A DNA stretch of 64,000 nt. Origin: JANYHH01 sp965249745 (GTDB taxonomy: Bacteria; Deinococcota; Deinococci; Deinococcales; JAAFIG01). Below the pieces are notes generated by a model. It was not told where the DNA came from, made no database searches, and saw nothing but the letters and a program-made list of their open reading frames with translations. Each line of letters opens with the position of its first letter. Position 1 is the stretch's first letter. Made by a program: the position numbers and the translations under genes. This document shows, piece by piece, positions 44,957 through 53,306 of the stretch. The DNA lies in contig OZ252252.1 of assembly GCA_965249745.1 (NCBI GenBank), forward strand, positions 4,464,001 through 4,528,000. Reading direction: 5' to 3'.

Positions 44957-46048
44957 ATGTCCGCTCCGACCCTGACGACCACGACCGACTTAACAGCGCT
45001 GCTCTTAGAGATCGCACAGACGCCCGCTCCTACCTTTCATGAGGGGGAACGCGCCAGTCTGATCGCCTCGCGTTGGGCGTCGTTCGGTTTGCGGCCGGAG
45101 CTGGACGCGGTGGGCAACGTGATCGCCAGGGTTCCCGGCAAGGGCAAGGCGCGGGTCGCACTGGCGGCACACCTGGACACGGTGTTTGACCACGGCACGG
45201 ATCTGCGGGTGCGACAGGAGGGCGGTCGCTTCGTCGGGGCGGGCGTCGGTGACAACGCCTCGAGCTTAGCCGTGTTGACCGCCTACGCCGCCAAAATCGC
45301 CAGGGTCGGCGCGCCGTGCGAGGTGACGCTGGTCGCCACCGTCTGCGAGGAGGGGCTGGGCGACTTGCGCGGTGCGAAACACTTCCTGGCGCAACACGCC
45401 GCACAGCTCAGCGCCTTCGTGGCTGTGGACGGTTACCTAGGGCTGCTGGTCAACCAGGCGGTCGGCGTGCGCCGCTACCGGGCCCATTTCAACAGCGAGG
45501 GCGGGCACTCGTGGGGCAACGCCGGTTCACCCTCGAGCATTCAGGCATTGGGGGAGGCGGTCGTGGAGCTGTACAAGCTCTCCTTGCCGAATGAGCCGCG
45601 CACCACGCTGAACGTCGGCACGGTCAGCGGTGGCACGAGCGTCAATTCGATCGCGGGTCACGCGCAGTTGCTTTTAGACCTGCGTTCCCTGGACGCAGGG
45701 GCTTTGGAAACACTGAACTTGCAAGCGCAGAACGCCCTAGCGCGCGCCGCGAAACGCGCCCGTGCCACGCTGCGACTCGAGGCGGTCGGGGATCGCCCGG
45801 CGGGAACCACCAACAACGCTCGGCTGCTGCGAGACGCACAAGATGCGTTGGAAGCCGTGGGCTTGCAGGCACGCAGCGTGGCCAGCAGTACCGATGCCAA
45901 CGCTGCCGTGCCGCACGAAGTCCCCGCCGTGGGCTTCGGGGTGTATCGGGGTGGCAACGCGCACCGCTTGGACGAGTGGGTGGAACCGGAGAGTCTGGAA
46001 CTGGGCTTGCGCTCGCTTGAGGCGCTGGTGAGTCGAATCCGCGCTTGA
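44957..46048 (+). CDS. M20-family metallopeptidase/deacylase
   Basis: 363 residues. A di-zinc hydrolase acting on peptides or N-acyl amino acids. Metal ligands and catalytic residues lie in ALAAHLDTVFD (HxD), GAGVGDNASS (bridging Asp), CEEGLGDLRG (catalytic Glu and Glu ligand) and AVDGYLG, with a C-terminal His in GNAHRLDEWVEPE. The dimerisation domain is present (NSEGGHSWGN). The substrate is unknown. It stands alone and is probably translated from a leaderless mRNA. Confidence 0.88.
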   Translation: MSAPTLTTTTDLTALLLEIAQTPAPTFHEGERASLIASRWASFGLRPELDAVGNVIARVPGKGKARVALAAHLDTVFDHGTDLRVRQEGGRFVGAGVGDNASSLAVLTAYAAKIARVGAPCEVTLVATVCEEGLGDLRGAKHFLAQHAAQLSAFVAVDGYLGLLVNQAVGVRRYRAHFNSEGGHSWGNAGSPSSIQALGEAVVELYKLSLPNEPRTTLNVGTVSGGTSVNSIAGHAQLLLDLRSLDAGALETLNLQAQNALARAAKRARATLRLEAVGDRPAGTTNNARLLRDAQDALEAVGLQARSVASSTDANAAVPHEVPAVGFGVYRGGNAHRLDEWVEPESLELGLRSLEALVSRIRA

Positions 46049-46072
46049 GGGATTACCTGAACCTGCTCGAGA

Positions 46073-46102
46073 TCAAAAAGACCCGTCACTGAGATGGGTC
46101 TT
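46073..46102 (-). terminator. Terminator after yidC
   Basis: On the minus strand AAGACCC-N11-GGGTCTT is followed by TTTG, 14 bases after the yidC stop. The same hairpin lies after the convergent peptidase gene. Confidence 0.75.
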
Positions 46103-46115
46103 CGGCTGAGTGGAA

Positions 46116-47642
46116 TTACTTGGCTTTCTTGGTACTCGAGGCGGCGGGCGGCGGTGGCACGATCTTGGCGTTCAGGGTCATCGGTTTGCCTCTGGCGGCC
46201 ATGTAGGCCTGGGTGCGCTGGGTGATGACGTATTGCTGGGTCACGGCCAGCAAATTACCGATCACGCCGTACAGGGTGACACCCGCCGGGAAGGACAGAA
46301 AGATGTAGGCGAACAGAAACTGGACGATCACTTGCTGGCGGAACATCTCCGGGTTGCTGCGCGTCGAGAGCCAGAGTTGAAGCATACTGGAAGCCAGGTA
46401 CAGCACGGGCAGCACGTAAAAGCCATCGGGGAGGCTCAGGTCGCGCAGCCACAGGAAGCTCTCGCCGAACTCGTAATTAGAGAAGACGCGCCACAGCACG
46501 ATCAGGACCGGCATCTGAATCAGCAGCGGTAGGCAGCCCGCGAACGGGTTGACGCCGTGCTCCTGGTAGAGCTTCATGGTTTCCTGTTGCTGCTTTTGCG
46601 GGTCTTCCTTGTACTTCGCCTGAAGCTCTTTGATGAGCGGCTGAATCGCTTGCATTTCAGCGGTAGAGCGGTACTGGGTTTGCAGCAGCGGAATCATCGC
46701 CAGACGCACCAGGACCGTCAACAGGATGATCGTCAGACCCCAGTTGTTGACAAAGCTGTGCAGCCATTCCAAGAGGCGCACGATTGCCAGCGACAACTGC
46801 CCGAAGACGTTCGGCTGGAAGACCCCTGGGAACTTGTAGAAGCCCTCTTGATTCAGTCGCACCAGTTCGTTAAAGCCGCCGTACACGTCCAGCTTGCTCA
46901 CCCCGCCAGGCAGGGTCAATGAGAGTACAGAGGTCTCGAGGTTCTCGGTTCCCTTGTCGGTCGTGCGCACCAGGGTCCGCGTCTCGAGCTTCGTTCCAAA
47001 GCGGCTGCCAGCCTGCGGGCTGATGATGAACGCCTGTCCCTGCCCGCCGATGAAGCTGTTGCAGCATTGCAGGCTGGCGTACTGGGCGTTCTTGACCTCG
47101 CCGCTGTTCAGCAGCGGTTGGGTCGCCCCGGCTTCCAATGCCCGCGCGTCCGCTTTCGGGTTGCCGCCCAGCCCGCGCCACTCAAGACTGTAATTGCTCA
47201 CGCCGCTGACGTTCAGTTGCAACGTCACGGTCAGCTTGCGCGGCTGGATGGTGTAGGTCTTTTCTATCGTCGCGTCGCCCTGGGAGTACTTAAAAACAGC
47301 CGTCAAAACTTCCGTTTTCGGATCAATCCTGGTGACGGGCGGCGTCGCGGTGGCAGCCGTGCCGGGCAGGACAACTGCGGCGCTCGGAATTCCGGTCAGC
47401 GAGAAGCTCGCCTTGTTACCGTAATCCGCTTTGAAGTCCGTGCCCTTCTGGAGCTTCTCGTACCAACCGACGACCTCACCGCGATCATTGAAGGCGATGT
47501 CCTGCAAGTTCGTGACCGCCACCTGCTCCGGTTTCCCGTCCTTGTTGATATCCACCGTCGCCCAGCCCGGCTGGACGCTGGCCAAGGCCGTTGACCAGCA
47601 CAGCGCGAAAAGCGCACCCAGAACCAATACTTTCTTACTCAT
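46116..47642 (-). CDS. yidC: Membrane protein insertase YidC
   Basis: 508 residues from the ATG at 47642, which has GAGGAG just upstream. An upstream in-frame extension would overlap yidD and was rejected. A signal-like first helix (VLVLGALFALCWSTALA) is followed by a large periplasmic P1-type domain (to about residue 290) and the conserved insertase core (LLTVLVRLAMIPLLQTQYRS, then IQPLIKELQAKYKEDPQK, CLPLLIQMPVLIVLWRV). It inserts proteins into the inner membrane alone or with SecYEG. It is the last gene of rpmH-rnpA-yidD-yidC. Confidence 0.95.
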   Translation of the reverse strand: MSKKVLVLGALFALCWSTALASVQPGWATVDINKDGKPEQVAVTNLQDIAFNDRGEVVGWYEKLQKGTDFKADYGNKASFSLTGIPSAAVVLPGTAATATPPVTRIDPKTEVLTAVFKYSQGDATIEKTYTIQPRKLTVTLQLNVSGVSNYSLEWRGLGGNPKADARALEAGATQPLLNSGEVKNAQYASLQCCNSFIGGQGQAFIISPQAGSRFGTKLETRTLVRTTDKGTENLETSVLSLTLPGGVSKLDVYGGFNELVRLNQEGFYKFPGVFQPNVFGQLSLAIVRLLEWLHSFVNNWGLTIILLTVLVRLAMIPLLQTQYRSTAEMQAIQPLIKELQAKYKEDPQKQQQETMKLYQEHGVNPFAGCLPLLIQMPVLIVLWRVFSNYEFGESFLWLRDLSLPDGFYVLPVLYLASSMLQLWLSTRSNPEMFRQQVIVQFLFAYIFLSFPAGVTLYGVIGNLLAVTQQYVITQRTQAYMAARGKPMTLNAKIVPPPPAASSTKKAK

Positions 47643-47690
47643 CGAACTCCTCGAGGGGATTACTGGCGACTGGCTCCTAGCCGCTCGCCT

Positions 47691-47715
47691 GTCTCGAGGG
47701 GTTGAGGCTCGAGAC
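47691..47715. repeat. Inverted CTCGAG pair between yidD and yidC
   Basis: GTCTCGAG-N9-CTCGAGAC forms a perfect 8-bp stem with a 9-base loop, in the 80-base gap between yidD and yidC. No T-run follows in the minus direction, so it may slow rather than end transcription, or serve the unknown role of CTCGAG. Confidence 0.7.
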
Positions 47716-47722
47716 CTTTCAC

Positions 47723-48067
47723 TTATGGAACCGGGTCGAAACCGCCCGGATGGAATGGTTGGCATTTTAGTACGCGGCGCACGGCCAAGAATGTCCCTTT
47801 GGTCGCACCGTACTTTTTGACGGCCTCCAGGGCGTAGGTAGAGCAAGTCGGGTAGAAGCGGCAGCTCGGCTGCCCTTTTAATGGCGACAGGTACTTCTGA
47901 TAGCCCAGCACGGACGACATCAGCGCCCGCGCCGCGAGGCTGTGACGCTGTGCATCCCGATTGGCGAACGGATCGGTCAGAGTCTGTTCTACGCGCCCAC
48001 CGCCCGCCAGGTTTCCAGCCCCCTCGAGTTCGTTCGCGTTAGCGCTCAGCCTTTTCATCCGGGTCAC
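47723..48067 (-). CDS. yidD: Membrane protein insertion efficiency factor YidD
   Basis: 114 residues. The family core GYQKYLSPLKGQPSCRFYPT with CSTYALEAVKKYG and KCQPFHPGGFDP is complete, including the conserved cysteines. The first about 45 residues are not conserved. The start could be the GTG at 48067, which overlaps the rnpA stop (GTGA), or an ATG at 48058; an internal ATG near ARALMSSVLG would give a normal-length YidD. It assists YidC-dependent insertion. Confidence 0.9.
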   Translation of the reverse strand: MTRMKRLSANANELEGAGNLAGGGRVEQTLTDPFANRDAQRHSLAARALMSSVLGYQKYLSPLKGQPSCRFYPTCSTYALEAVKKYGATKGTFLAVRRVLKCQPFHPGGFDPVP

Positions 48068-48459
48068 TTTAAGCCCGCCTTGCGGGCCGCATTGTGAATT
48101 GCCTTCAGCAAATCCCCGTAGCGGGCGTTGGCGGCTTCCGGGTTAGCCACGATCATCGTTTCCACAGGCGGGAAATCCATGCGCCGGAGTGCCTCGCGGA
48201 TGCGGCGACGAATCCGGTTGCGGACCACGGCGTTCCCGACCTTCTTGGACACGACGATGCCCGCCACGACCGCCGGACGCTTCGAGGGCAACCAGCGCAG
48301 GGACAGCAGCGCCCCGCGTCCGGGCTTGCCCTTGTTTTTCAAACGTCTGAACTTCCAGTCGCCGCTCAAGCCCTCCACGGGCAGCGCCACAAACTTCTCT
48401 GGCTTCAGAGCCTGAACAACGACAGAAGCCTCGAGAGAATCCACTCGAGGCTCTGACAT
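48064..48459 (-). CDS. rnpA: Ribonuclease P protein component
   Basis: 131 residues. Protein subunit of the tRNA 5'-processing enzyme. The RNA-binding RNR motif lies in KKVGNAVVRNRIRRRIREAL. About 45 residues precede the usual beginning of the fold (PGRGALLSLRW), an extension like those reported for Thermus/Deinococcus RnpA. It lies 17 bases after rpmH and overlaps yidD. Confidence 0.95.
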   Translation of the reverse strand: MSEPRVDSLEASVVVQALKPEKFVALPVEGLSGDWKFRRLKNKGKPGRGALLSLRWLPSKRPAVVAGIVVSKKVGNAVVRNRIRRRIREALRRMDFPPVETMIVANPEAANARYGDLLKAIHNAARKAGLK

Positions 48460-48476
48460 AGCTTTTTACCCGCCGC

Positions 48477-48629
48477 TTACTGGAAGCGCGGTGATTGCAC
48501 GGCGATGCGCGTGCGACCCTTCGCACGGCGACGCGACACCAGACGACGACCCGTCGCGGTCTTCATGCGCTCTCGGAAGCCGTGCGTCTTTGCGCGCTTA
48601 CGGCGATTTGGTTGCCAAGTCCGTTTCAT
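48477..48629 (-). CDS. rpmH: 50S ribosomal protein L34
   Basis: 50 residues (MKRTWQPNRRKRAKTHGFRE, ending KGRTRIAVQSPRFQ), the standard L34 sequence with a short C-terminal addition. A much longer frame upstream is antisense to the lycopene cyclase and spurious. AGGTGG precedes the ATG. It is the first gene of rpmH-rnpA-yidD-yidC. No dnaA gene or DnaA-box cluster is seen nearby, so there is no sign of the replication origin here. Confidence 0.97.
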   Translation of the reverse strand: MKRTWQPNRRKRAKTHGFRERMKTATGRRLVSRRRAKGRTRIAVQSPRFQ

Positions 48630-48788
48630 TCCCGCCACCTCTTCAAAAGAATCTGAGCGTCCCCAGGGTCCACCTCGAGACAAGCCTGAAGAGGTTAGCA
48701 CGTCGCCCGCTCTCAGGCAAGTGGGTTTGAAAGCTGACCCTCGAGATTCACGTGGACTCTCGGTACAGATTCCCGGTCGGTCACGACG

Positions 48789-48794
48789 TAGACT
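48789..48794 (+). promoter_or_regulatory. -10 box of a leaderless promoter for lycopene cyclase
   Basis: TAGACT ends 6 bases before the ATG at 48801. The context TAGACTGCGCCCATG is nearly identical to that of aguB. Confidence 0.6.
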
Positions 48795-48800
48795 GCGCCC

Positions 48801-50042
48801 ATGCCAGGCGAAAAGGACTACGATTTCATCATCGCCGGGGCGGGCATGGCGGGCTTGAGTCTGGCGTACCGACTGCCAAAAGAGGCTCGAGTTTTGCTGA
48901 TTGACCGGGACGACGCGGCGCGGATGGAGCGAACCTGGTGCTTCTGGGAGCGCGGCGACGGTCCCTTCGAGATGGCAATTTACCGGCAGTGGGACAGCAT
49001 CTACGTCCACGGTACCGGACTGAGCGAGCGGTTCGAGATCGCGCCGTACCGCTACAAAATGCTGCGCGGTCAGGACTTTTACAGCTTCATGAACCGCTGG
49101 CTGGTCACGCAACCGCAGATTCACTTTCAACGCGGCAACCTCGAGCGGCTGGACGGGAGTGGTGATGGGGCCACGGCTTGGGTGGACGGCGAGGCGTACC
49201 GCGCCCCGTGGATCTTCAACAGCGCCCTGCGCCCAGCGACCCAAAGCACAAAATTCCATTCGCTGTTGCAGCACTTCAAGGGCTGGATGGTCCGCACCTC
49301 GAGCGATGCGTTCGACGCGTCCACCGCGACCTTCATGGATTTTCGCACGCCGCAAACGAATGACACGCGCTTCGTCTACGTGCTGCCGTTGGACGCGCAG
49401 ACCGCGCTCGTGGAATTCACCGTCTTCTCCCCCGCCCTGCTAGATGAGGCCGACTACGACGCGGGCTTACGGGGGTACATCCGGGATCACCTGCATCTCA
49501 CCGACTACGCTATCCTCGAGACCGAGTTCGGTGTCATCCCAATGACCGACGCGCCCTTTCCGCGCCTGCACGCCCCGAGGGTCATGAACATTGGCATTGC
49601 CGGGGGACGCGCCAAAGCCAGCACCGGGTACACCTTTCAGCGTGTCCAGCGCCAAGCCGACGCCATCGTCAAATCCCTCCTCGAGACTGGCTCACCGCTT
49701 TACCCCGTCCCCACCTTCAACCGCCACGACCTCATGGACAGCATTTACCTGAACGTCCTGCTCAACCACCGCGAACCCGGCTCGAGATTCTTCACTGAGT
49801 TGTTCCGGCACAACAATGCCGTGAGCGTTCTAAAGTTTTTAGACGAAGGCTCAACCCTGCTCGAGGATCTGCGGCTGATGAGCAGCGTTAATATTCCCGT
49901 TTTTACGCGGGCGGCGCTCGAGGTGATTGGTTTTTTAGGTTTTACGGGCAGGGGTAGGGGCAGGGTCAAGGGCAGGGCGGGGACTAGCCCCGCCCCAACC
50001 CCCGTCCCAACCCCAGAAGGGCGGAGCGGAAAAGATGGCTAG
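48801..50042 (+). CDS. crtY: Lycopene cyclase, CrtY/CrtL family
   Basis: 413 residues. Cyclises the ends of lycopene in carotenoid synthesis. The N-terminal dinucleotide-binding motif is YDFIIAGAGMAGLSLAYRL. The family motifs FGVIPMTDAPFP and GIAGGRAKASTGYTFQRVQ are present. After FTRAALEVIGFLGF (about residue 380) the last about 30 residues become Gly/Arg then Pro/Thr-rich and are encoded by GC-rich REP-like DNA. They are not part of the fold. The stop lies inside the next gene, which starts 8 bases earlier. Confidence 0.9.
   Translation: MPGEKDYDFIIAGAGMAGLSLAYRLPKEARVLLIDRDDAARMERTWCFWERGDGPFEMAIYRQWDSIYVHGTGLSERFEIAPYRYKMLRGQDFYSFMNRWLVTQPQIHFQRGNLERLDGSGDGATAWVDGEAYRAPWIFNSALRPATQSTKFHSLLQHFKGWMVRTSSDAFDASTATFMDFRTPQTNDTRFVYVLPLDAQTALVEFTVFSPALLDEADYDAGLRGYIRDHLHLTDYAILETEFGVIPMTDAPFPRLHAPRVMNIGIAGGRAKASTGYTFQRVQRQADAIVKSLLETGSPLYPVPTFNRHDLMDSIYLNVLLNHREPGSRFFTELFRHNNAVSVLKFLDEGSTLLEDLRLMSSVNIPVFTRAALEVIGFLGFTGRGRGRVKGRAGTSPAPTPVPTPEGRSGKDG
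49964..49995 (+). repeat. REP-like palindrome, left flank of the RAYT gene
   Basis: GGTCAAGGGCA followed by the hairpin GGGCGGGG-ACTAG-CCCCGCCC. It lies within the 3' end of the lycopene cyclase gene and matches, inverted, the copy at 50582-50613. Confidence 0.9.
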
Positions 50043-50511
50043 GGCGCTTCCGAATCGGAAATCTACTCGGCTTCCCGGATACGATTACGCCACGCCCGGC
50101 ATTTATCACATCACCGCCGTGACGCTGAAACGCACTCCGGTTTTCGCGGACGCCAAGTTTGCGGGCGCGACCCTCGAGGTGATGCACAAGCACCGTGAGC
50201 AATTCGGGTATCAGCTCTACGCGTTCGCGCTGATGCCAGATCACTGGCACGTGCTGCTGAATCCAATGGGTTCAGACCGCAGCGTCTCAGAGTTGATCGG
50301 CGGTCTGAAAAGCCTTTCCACTCGAGCCGCTTGGACGCTCGGCTGGGAGGGTCGGATCTGGCAAGAGCGATTCCATGACCGCATCATTCGCCTTGAGACT
50401 GAAAACCCGGTTGGGGTGACGCGGTACATCCTCGAGAATCCCGTGAAGGCAGGGTTGGTCACGGAATTCAAGTTGTACCCGTACTGCGGCACGCTCGATC
50501 CTCTCGAGTGA
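50035..50511 (+). CDS. REP-associated tyrosine transposase (RAYT, Y1/HUH family)
   Basis: 158 residues. The HUH motif His70-Trp-His72 lies in LMPDHWHVLLNP, and the probable nucleophile Tyr131 in VTRYILENPVKAGLV. FHDRIIR is typical of the family. RAYT proteins are single-copy relatives of IS200/IS605 transposases that recognise REP palindromes. Matching palindromes flank this gene in inverted orientation at 49964-49995 and 50582-50613. Its ATG overlaps the end of the lycopene cyclase gene. It appears intact. Confidence 0.92.
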   Translation: MARALPNRKSTRLPGYDYATPGIYHITAVTLKRTPVFADAKFAGATLEVMHKHREQFGYQLYAFALMPDHWHVLLNPMGSDRSVSELIGGLKSLSTRAAWTLGWEGRIWQERFHDRIIRLETENPVGVTRYILENPVKAGLVTEFKLYPYCGTLDPLE

Positions 50512-50581
50512 AACTGCCTTTGAATTGACATACACATCAGCGACTCAACTCACTCGGCGCATCAATTCGCGTTTGATGTCC

Positions 50582-50613
50582 GGACGGGGCTAGTCCCCGT
50601 CCTGCCCTTGACC
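50582..50613 (-). repeat. REP-like palindrome, right flank of the RAYT gene
   Basis: On the minus strand GGTCAAGGGCA is followed by GGACGGGG-ACTAG-CCCCGTCC. It differs from the left copy by one base in each stem arm (G to A and C to T), which keeps the stem paired. Confidence 0.9.
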
Positions 50614-50685
50614 TTCACACCGAGCGAAAACCAGAAAGCTCAAAGGCGCTTGAGCCATTCCCCTCTCGAGCGCCGAATCAACCGC

Positions 50686-53286
50686 TTAGAACTGCGCCAG
50701 CACCGTGCGCAGCCGCTCGAGCTGCGATCCAAAATCCTCAATGCGTCTGCGTTCCTCCTCTAAAACTTCTGGGGGCGCGTTCCTGACGAAACCCTCATTA
50801 CTGAGCTTGCCCTGCGCTTGCTTGACCTGCTTTTCAAACTCCACGACCTTCTTTTTGGCGCGTCCTAAATACGGATCAATTTCGATCAGCCCTTCCAGCG
50901 CCAGCCGAATCTCGAGGCTGGGCGCGACGGCAGCGATGACTTTCCCAGTCACAGTGCCAAGCTCAGCTCGAGCGATGCTGGTGAAGGTCTCGAGGTTCTC
51001 CGTGACCGCCTCGAGTCCCGCGCCGTCAATGGCGACGACCAGCATCTGACCCGGTGGCAGCATCAGTTCGTTTCGTAGGGAGCGCACCGCGCCGATGGCG
51101 TTTTGCAGCGTTTCAAATTCGCGCAGGGCGCTCGGGTCAACATAACCGGGTTCTGGCTCGGGCCACATCTCGAAGGACAGCTCTGGCGCACTTGGCTCGA
51201 GCGCCGCGTGAATTTCCGAGGTGATGAACGGCATGAATGGGTGCAACAGTTTCAGAATGCTGGAGAGCGTGTGCTTCAGAATCTCGCGCGAGCTGGGGTT
51301 GCCATCCTTCAAGGCTAGTTTCGAGGCTTCGATGTACCAGTCGCAAAAGTCATCCCAGGTAAACGCGTAAATCGTCCTGATCGCCGCGCCGATGTCAAAC
51401 GCCTCGAGTTGCGCGGTGGCGTCCGTGATAGCGGCGTTGAGCCTCGAGACGATCCAACGATCTGCCAGCGTTGGCCCCGTGAATTCGCCTTCGGGCAACT
51501 CGAGGTTCATCATCGCAAAGCGGCTGGCGTTCCAGAGCTTGTTGGCAAAATTGCGTCCCATCTCGTAGCGGCGCTCGTCGTGCTTGATGTCCTGCCCGCC
51601 GGTGCTGAGATACGCCCAGGCGAAACGGCAGCCGTCCGTGCCGTACTTGTCCATGAGTTCCAACGGGTCAATGCCGTTGCCCTTGGACTTGCTCATCTTC
51701 TGACCCTTGGCGTCCAGGTACAAGCCGTGCAGCATCACCGTATGGAACGGTGGCTGGTCGGTGAACGCCGCGCCCGCCATTTCCATGCGTGCCACCCAGA
51801 AGAACAGGATGTCGTACCCGGTCACGAGCACATCGGTTGGGTAAAACTTCGCTAAATCGGGCGTCTGCTCCGGCCATCCAAGCGTGCTGAACGGCCACAG
51901 CGCCGAGGAGAACCACGTGTCCAGCACGTCCTCGTCTCGAGTGAGCTGAATCTCAGCGTATTTAGGATCTTGGTCGCAGTCCAGCTCCGGGTTGTCCACG
52001 TCCGGCACGTACATCTTGCCGTCCGCGTCGTACCACACCGGAACCTGATGCCCCCACCAGAGTTGCCGCCCTATCGCCCAATCGCGGATGTTCTCGAGCC
52101 AATCGCGGTTGACCTTCTCGTGCCGCTCTGGGACGAGCTTGATGCTACCGTCGTCCAGCCAGTTCAGAACTTGTTGCGCCATCGGTTTGACGTTGCACCA
52201 CCACTGCGTCATGAGCAGCGGCTCCACGGGTTCCTTCGTGCGCTCCGAGATGCCCAGGCTGACTTTGTAATCCTTGGCTTCCAGCAGCGACCCTTCAGCC
52301 TCGAGCGCTTTCACCACGGCTTTGCGCCCCTCGAAACGATCCATGCCCCGGAAGGCTTCCGGCACGAGTTCACCGGAAAGCTTCGCGTACTTGTCAATCA
52401 CGCTCGGCATCTCGAGGTTGTGACGCTTGCCGATCTCGTAATCCGTCGGGTCGTGCGCCGGGGTGATTTTTAAGCAACCCGTGCCGAAGTCCATTTCCAC
52501 GCTCTCGTCCGCGATGATCGGCACGAAGCGGTCGGTCAGCGGAATCCGCACACGCTGACCCACGAGCGCCTTATACCGCTCGTCATTCGGATGCACCGCG
52601 ACCGCCTGATCCGCGAAGATCGTCTCCGGGCGCACCGTGGCAACCTGCATCGCACCGCTCCCGTCCTCGAGCGTGTACGACAGCGTATACATCTTGCCCT
52701 GGCGTTCCTCGCGGTCCACCTCGAGGTCAGACACGACCGTTTGCGCCACCGGGTCCCAATTCGTGATCCGCGTGCCCCGGTAAATCAAGCCGCGATGCAC
52801 GTACTCCACGAACGCGCGACGCACCGCCTTCGATAACCCCTCGTCCATCGTGAAGCGTTCTCGAGACCAGTCCGCACTGATCCCGAGCCGCTGGAGCTGC
52901 TTCAGAATCGCGCCGCCGTTCCGCGCCTTAAACTCCCAGACTCGCTCGAGGAACTTTTCCCGTCCGAGGTCGTGCCGGGTTTTCCCCTCGAGCGCGAGTT
53001 CTTTCTCCACCAAAACTTGCGTGCTGATGCCCGCGTGATCGGTTCCCGGTAAGTACAACGCCTCGAAGCCCTGCAAGCGCTTGAAGCGCGTCAAGATGTC
53101 AATGATGGAATTGTCCAACGCGTGCCCGAGGTGCAAACTGCCCGTGACGTTCGGCGGCGGAATAACGATGGTGAACGGGGTTTTCTGGGAGGTGGCATCG
53201 GCGCGGAACGTGTCGGGTTGCGCCCAGCGTTCAGCCCAGGTGGTTTCGATGGATGGCGGATCGTAGGATTTAGGGAGTTCGTTCAT
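50686..53286 (-). CDS. valS: Valyl-tRNA synthetase
   Basis: 866 residues. Class I synthetase with the HIGH motif in PPPNVTGSLHLGHAL (about residues 43-57), an editing domain insert, KMSKSKGNGIDP (about 531-542), an anticodon-binding domain and a C-terminal coiled coil (LGRAKKKVVEFEKQVKQAQG). AAAGGAAA precedes the ATG. Directly upstream on the same strand is an AT-rich unrelated gene ending 20 bases before the start. A T-box leader lies 3.1 kb further upstream. Confidence 0.97.
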   Translation of the reverse strand: MNELPKSYDPPSIETTWAERWAQPDTFRADATSQKTPFTIVIPPPNVTGSLHLGHALDNSIIDILTRFKRLQGFEALYLPGTDHAGISTQVLVEKELALEGKTRHDLGREKFLERVWEFKARNGGAILKQLQRLGISADWSRERFTMDEGLSKAVRRAFVEYVHRGLIYRGTRITNWDPVAQTVVSDLEVDREERQGKMYTLSYTLEDGSGAMQVATVRPETIFADQAVAVHPNDERYKALVGQRVRIPLTDRFVPIIADESVEMDFGTGCLKITPAHDPTDYEIGKRHNLEMPSVIDKYAKLSGELVPEAFRGMDRFEGRKAVVKALEAEGSLLEAKDYKVSLGISERTKEPVEPLLMTQWWCNVKPMAQQVLNWLDDGSIKLVPERHEKVNRDWLENIRDWAIGRQLWWGHQVPVWYDADGKMYVPDVDNPELDCDQDPKYAEIQLTRDEDVLDTWFSSALWPFSTLGWPEQTPDLAKFYPTDVLVTGYDILFFWVARMEMAGAAFTDQPPFHTVMLHGLYLDAKGQKMSKSKGNGIDPLELMDKYGTDGCRFAWAYLSTGGQDIKHDERRYEMGRNFANKLWNASRFAMMNLELPEGEFTGPTLADRWIVSRLNAAITDATAQLEAFDIGAAIRTIYAFTWDDFCDWYIEASKLALKDGNPSSREILKHTLSSILKLLHPFMPFITSEIHAALEPSAPELSFEMWPEPEPGYVDPSALREFETLQNAIGAVRSLRNELMLPPGQMLVVAIDGAGLEAVTENLETFTSIARAELGTVTGKVIAAVAPSLEIRLALEGLIEIDPYLGRAKKKVVEFEKQVKQAQGKLSNEGFVRNAPPEVLEEERRRIEDFGSQLERLRTVLAQF

Positions 53287-53306
53287 ATGAGTTTCCTTTG
53301 CAGATT

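Noticed and set aside
46116..47846. Longer YidC starting at 47846
   Set aside because: The extra 68 residues are antisense-like and overlap yidD. The ATG at 47642 has a ribosome-binding site and begins a normal signal-like helix.
47643..48629. Replication origin near rpmH-rnpA
   Set aside because: The gene order resembles origin regions of some bacteria, but there is no dnaA gene, no DnaA-box cluster and no AT-rich unwinding region.
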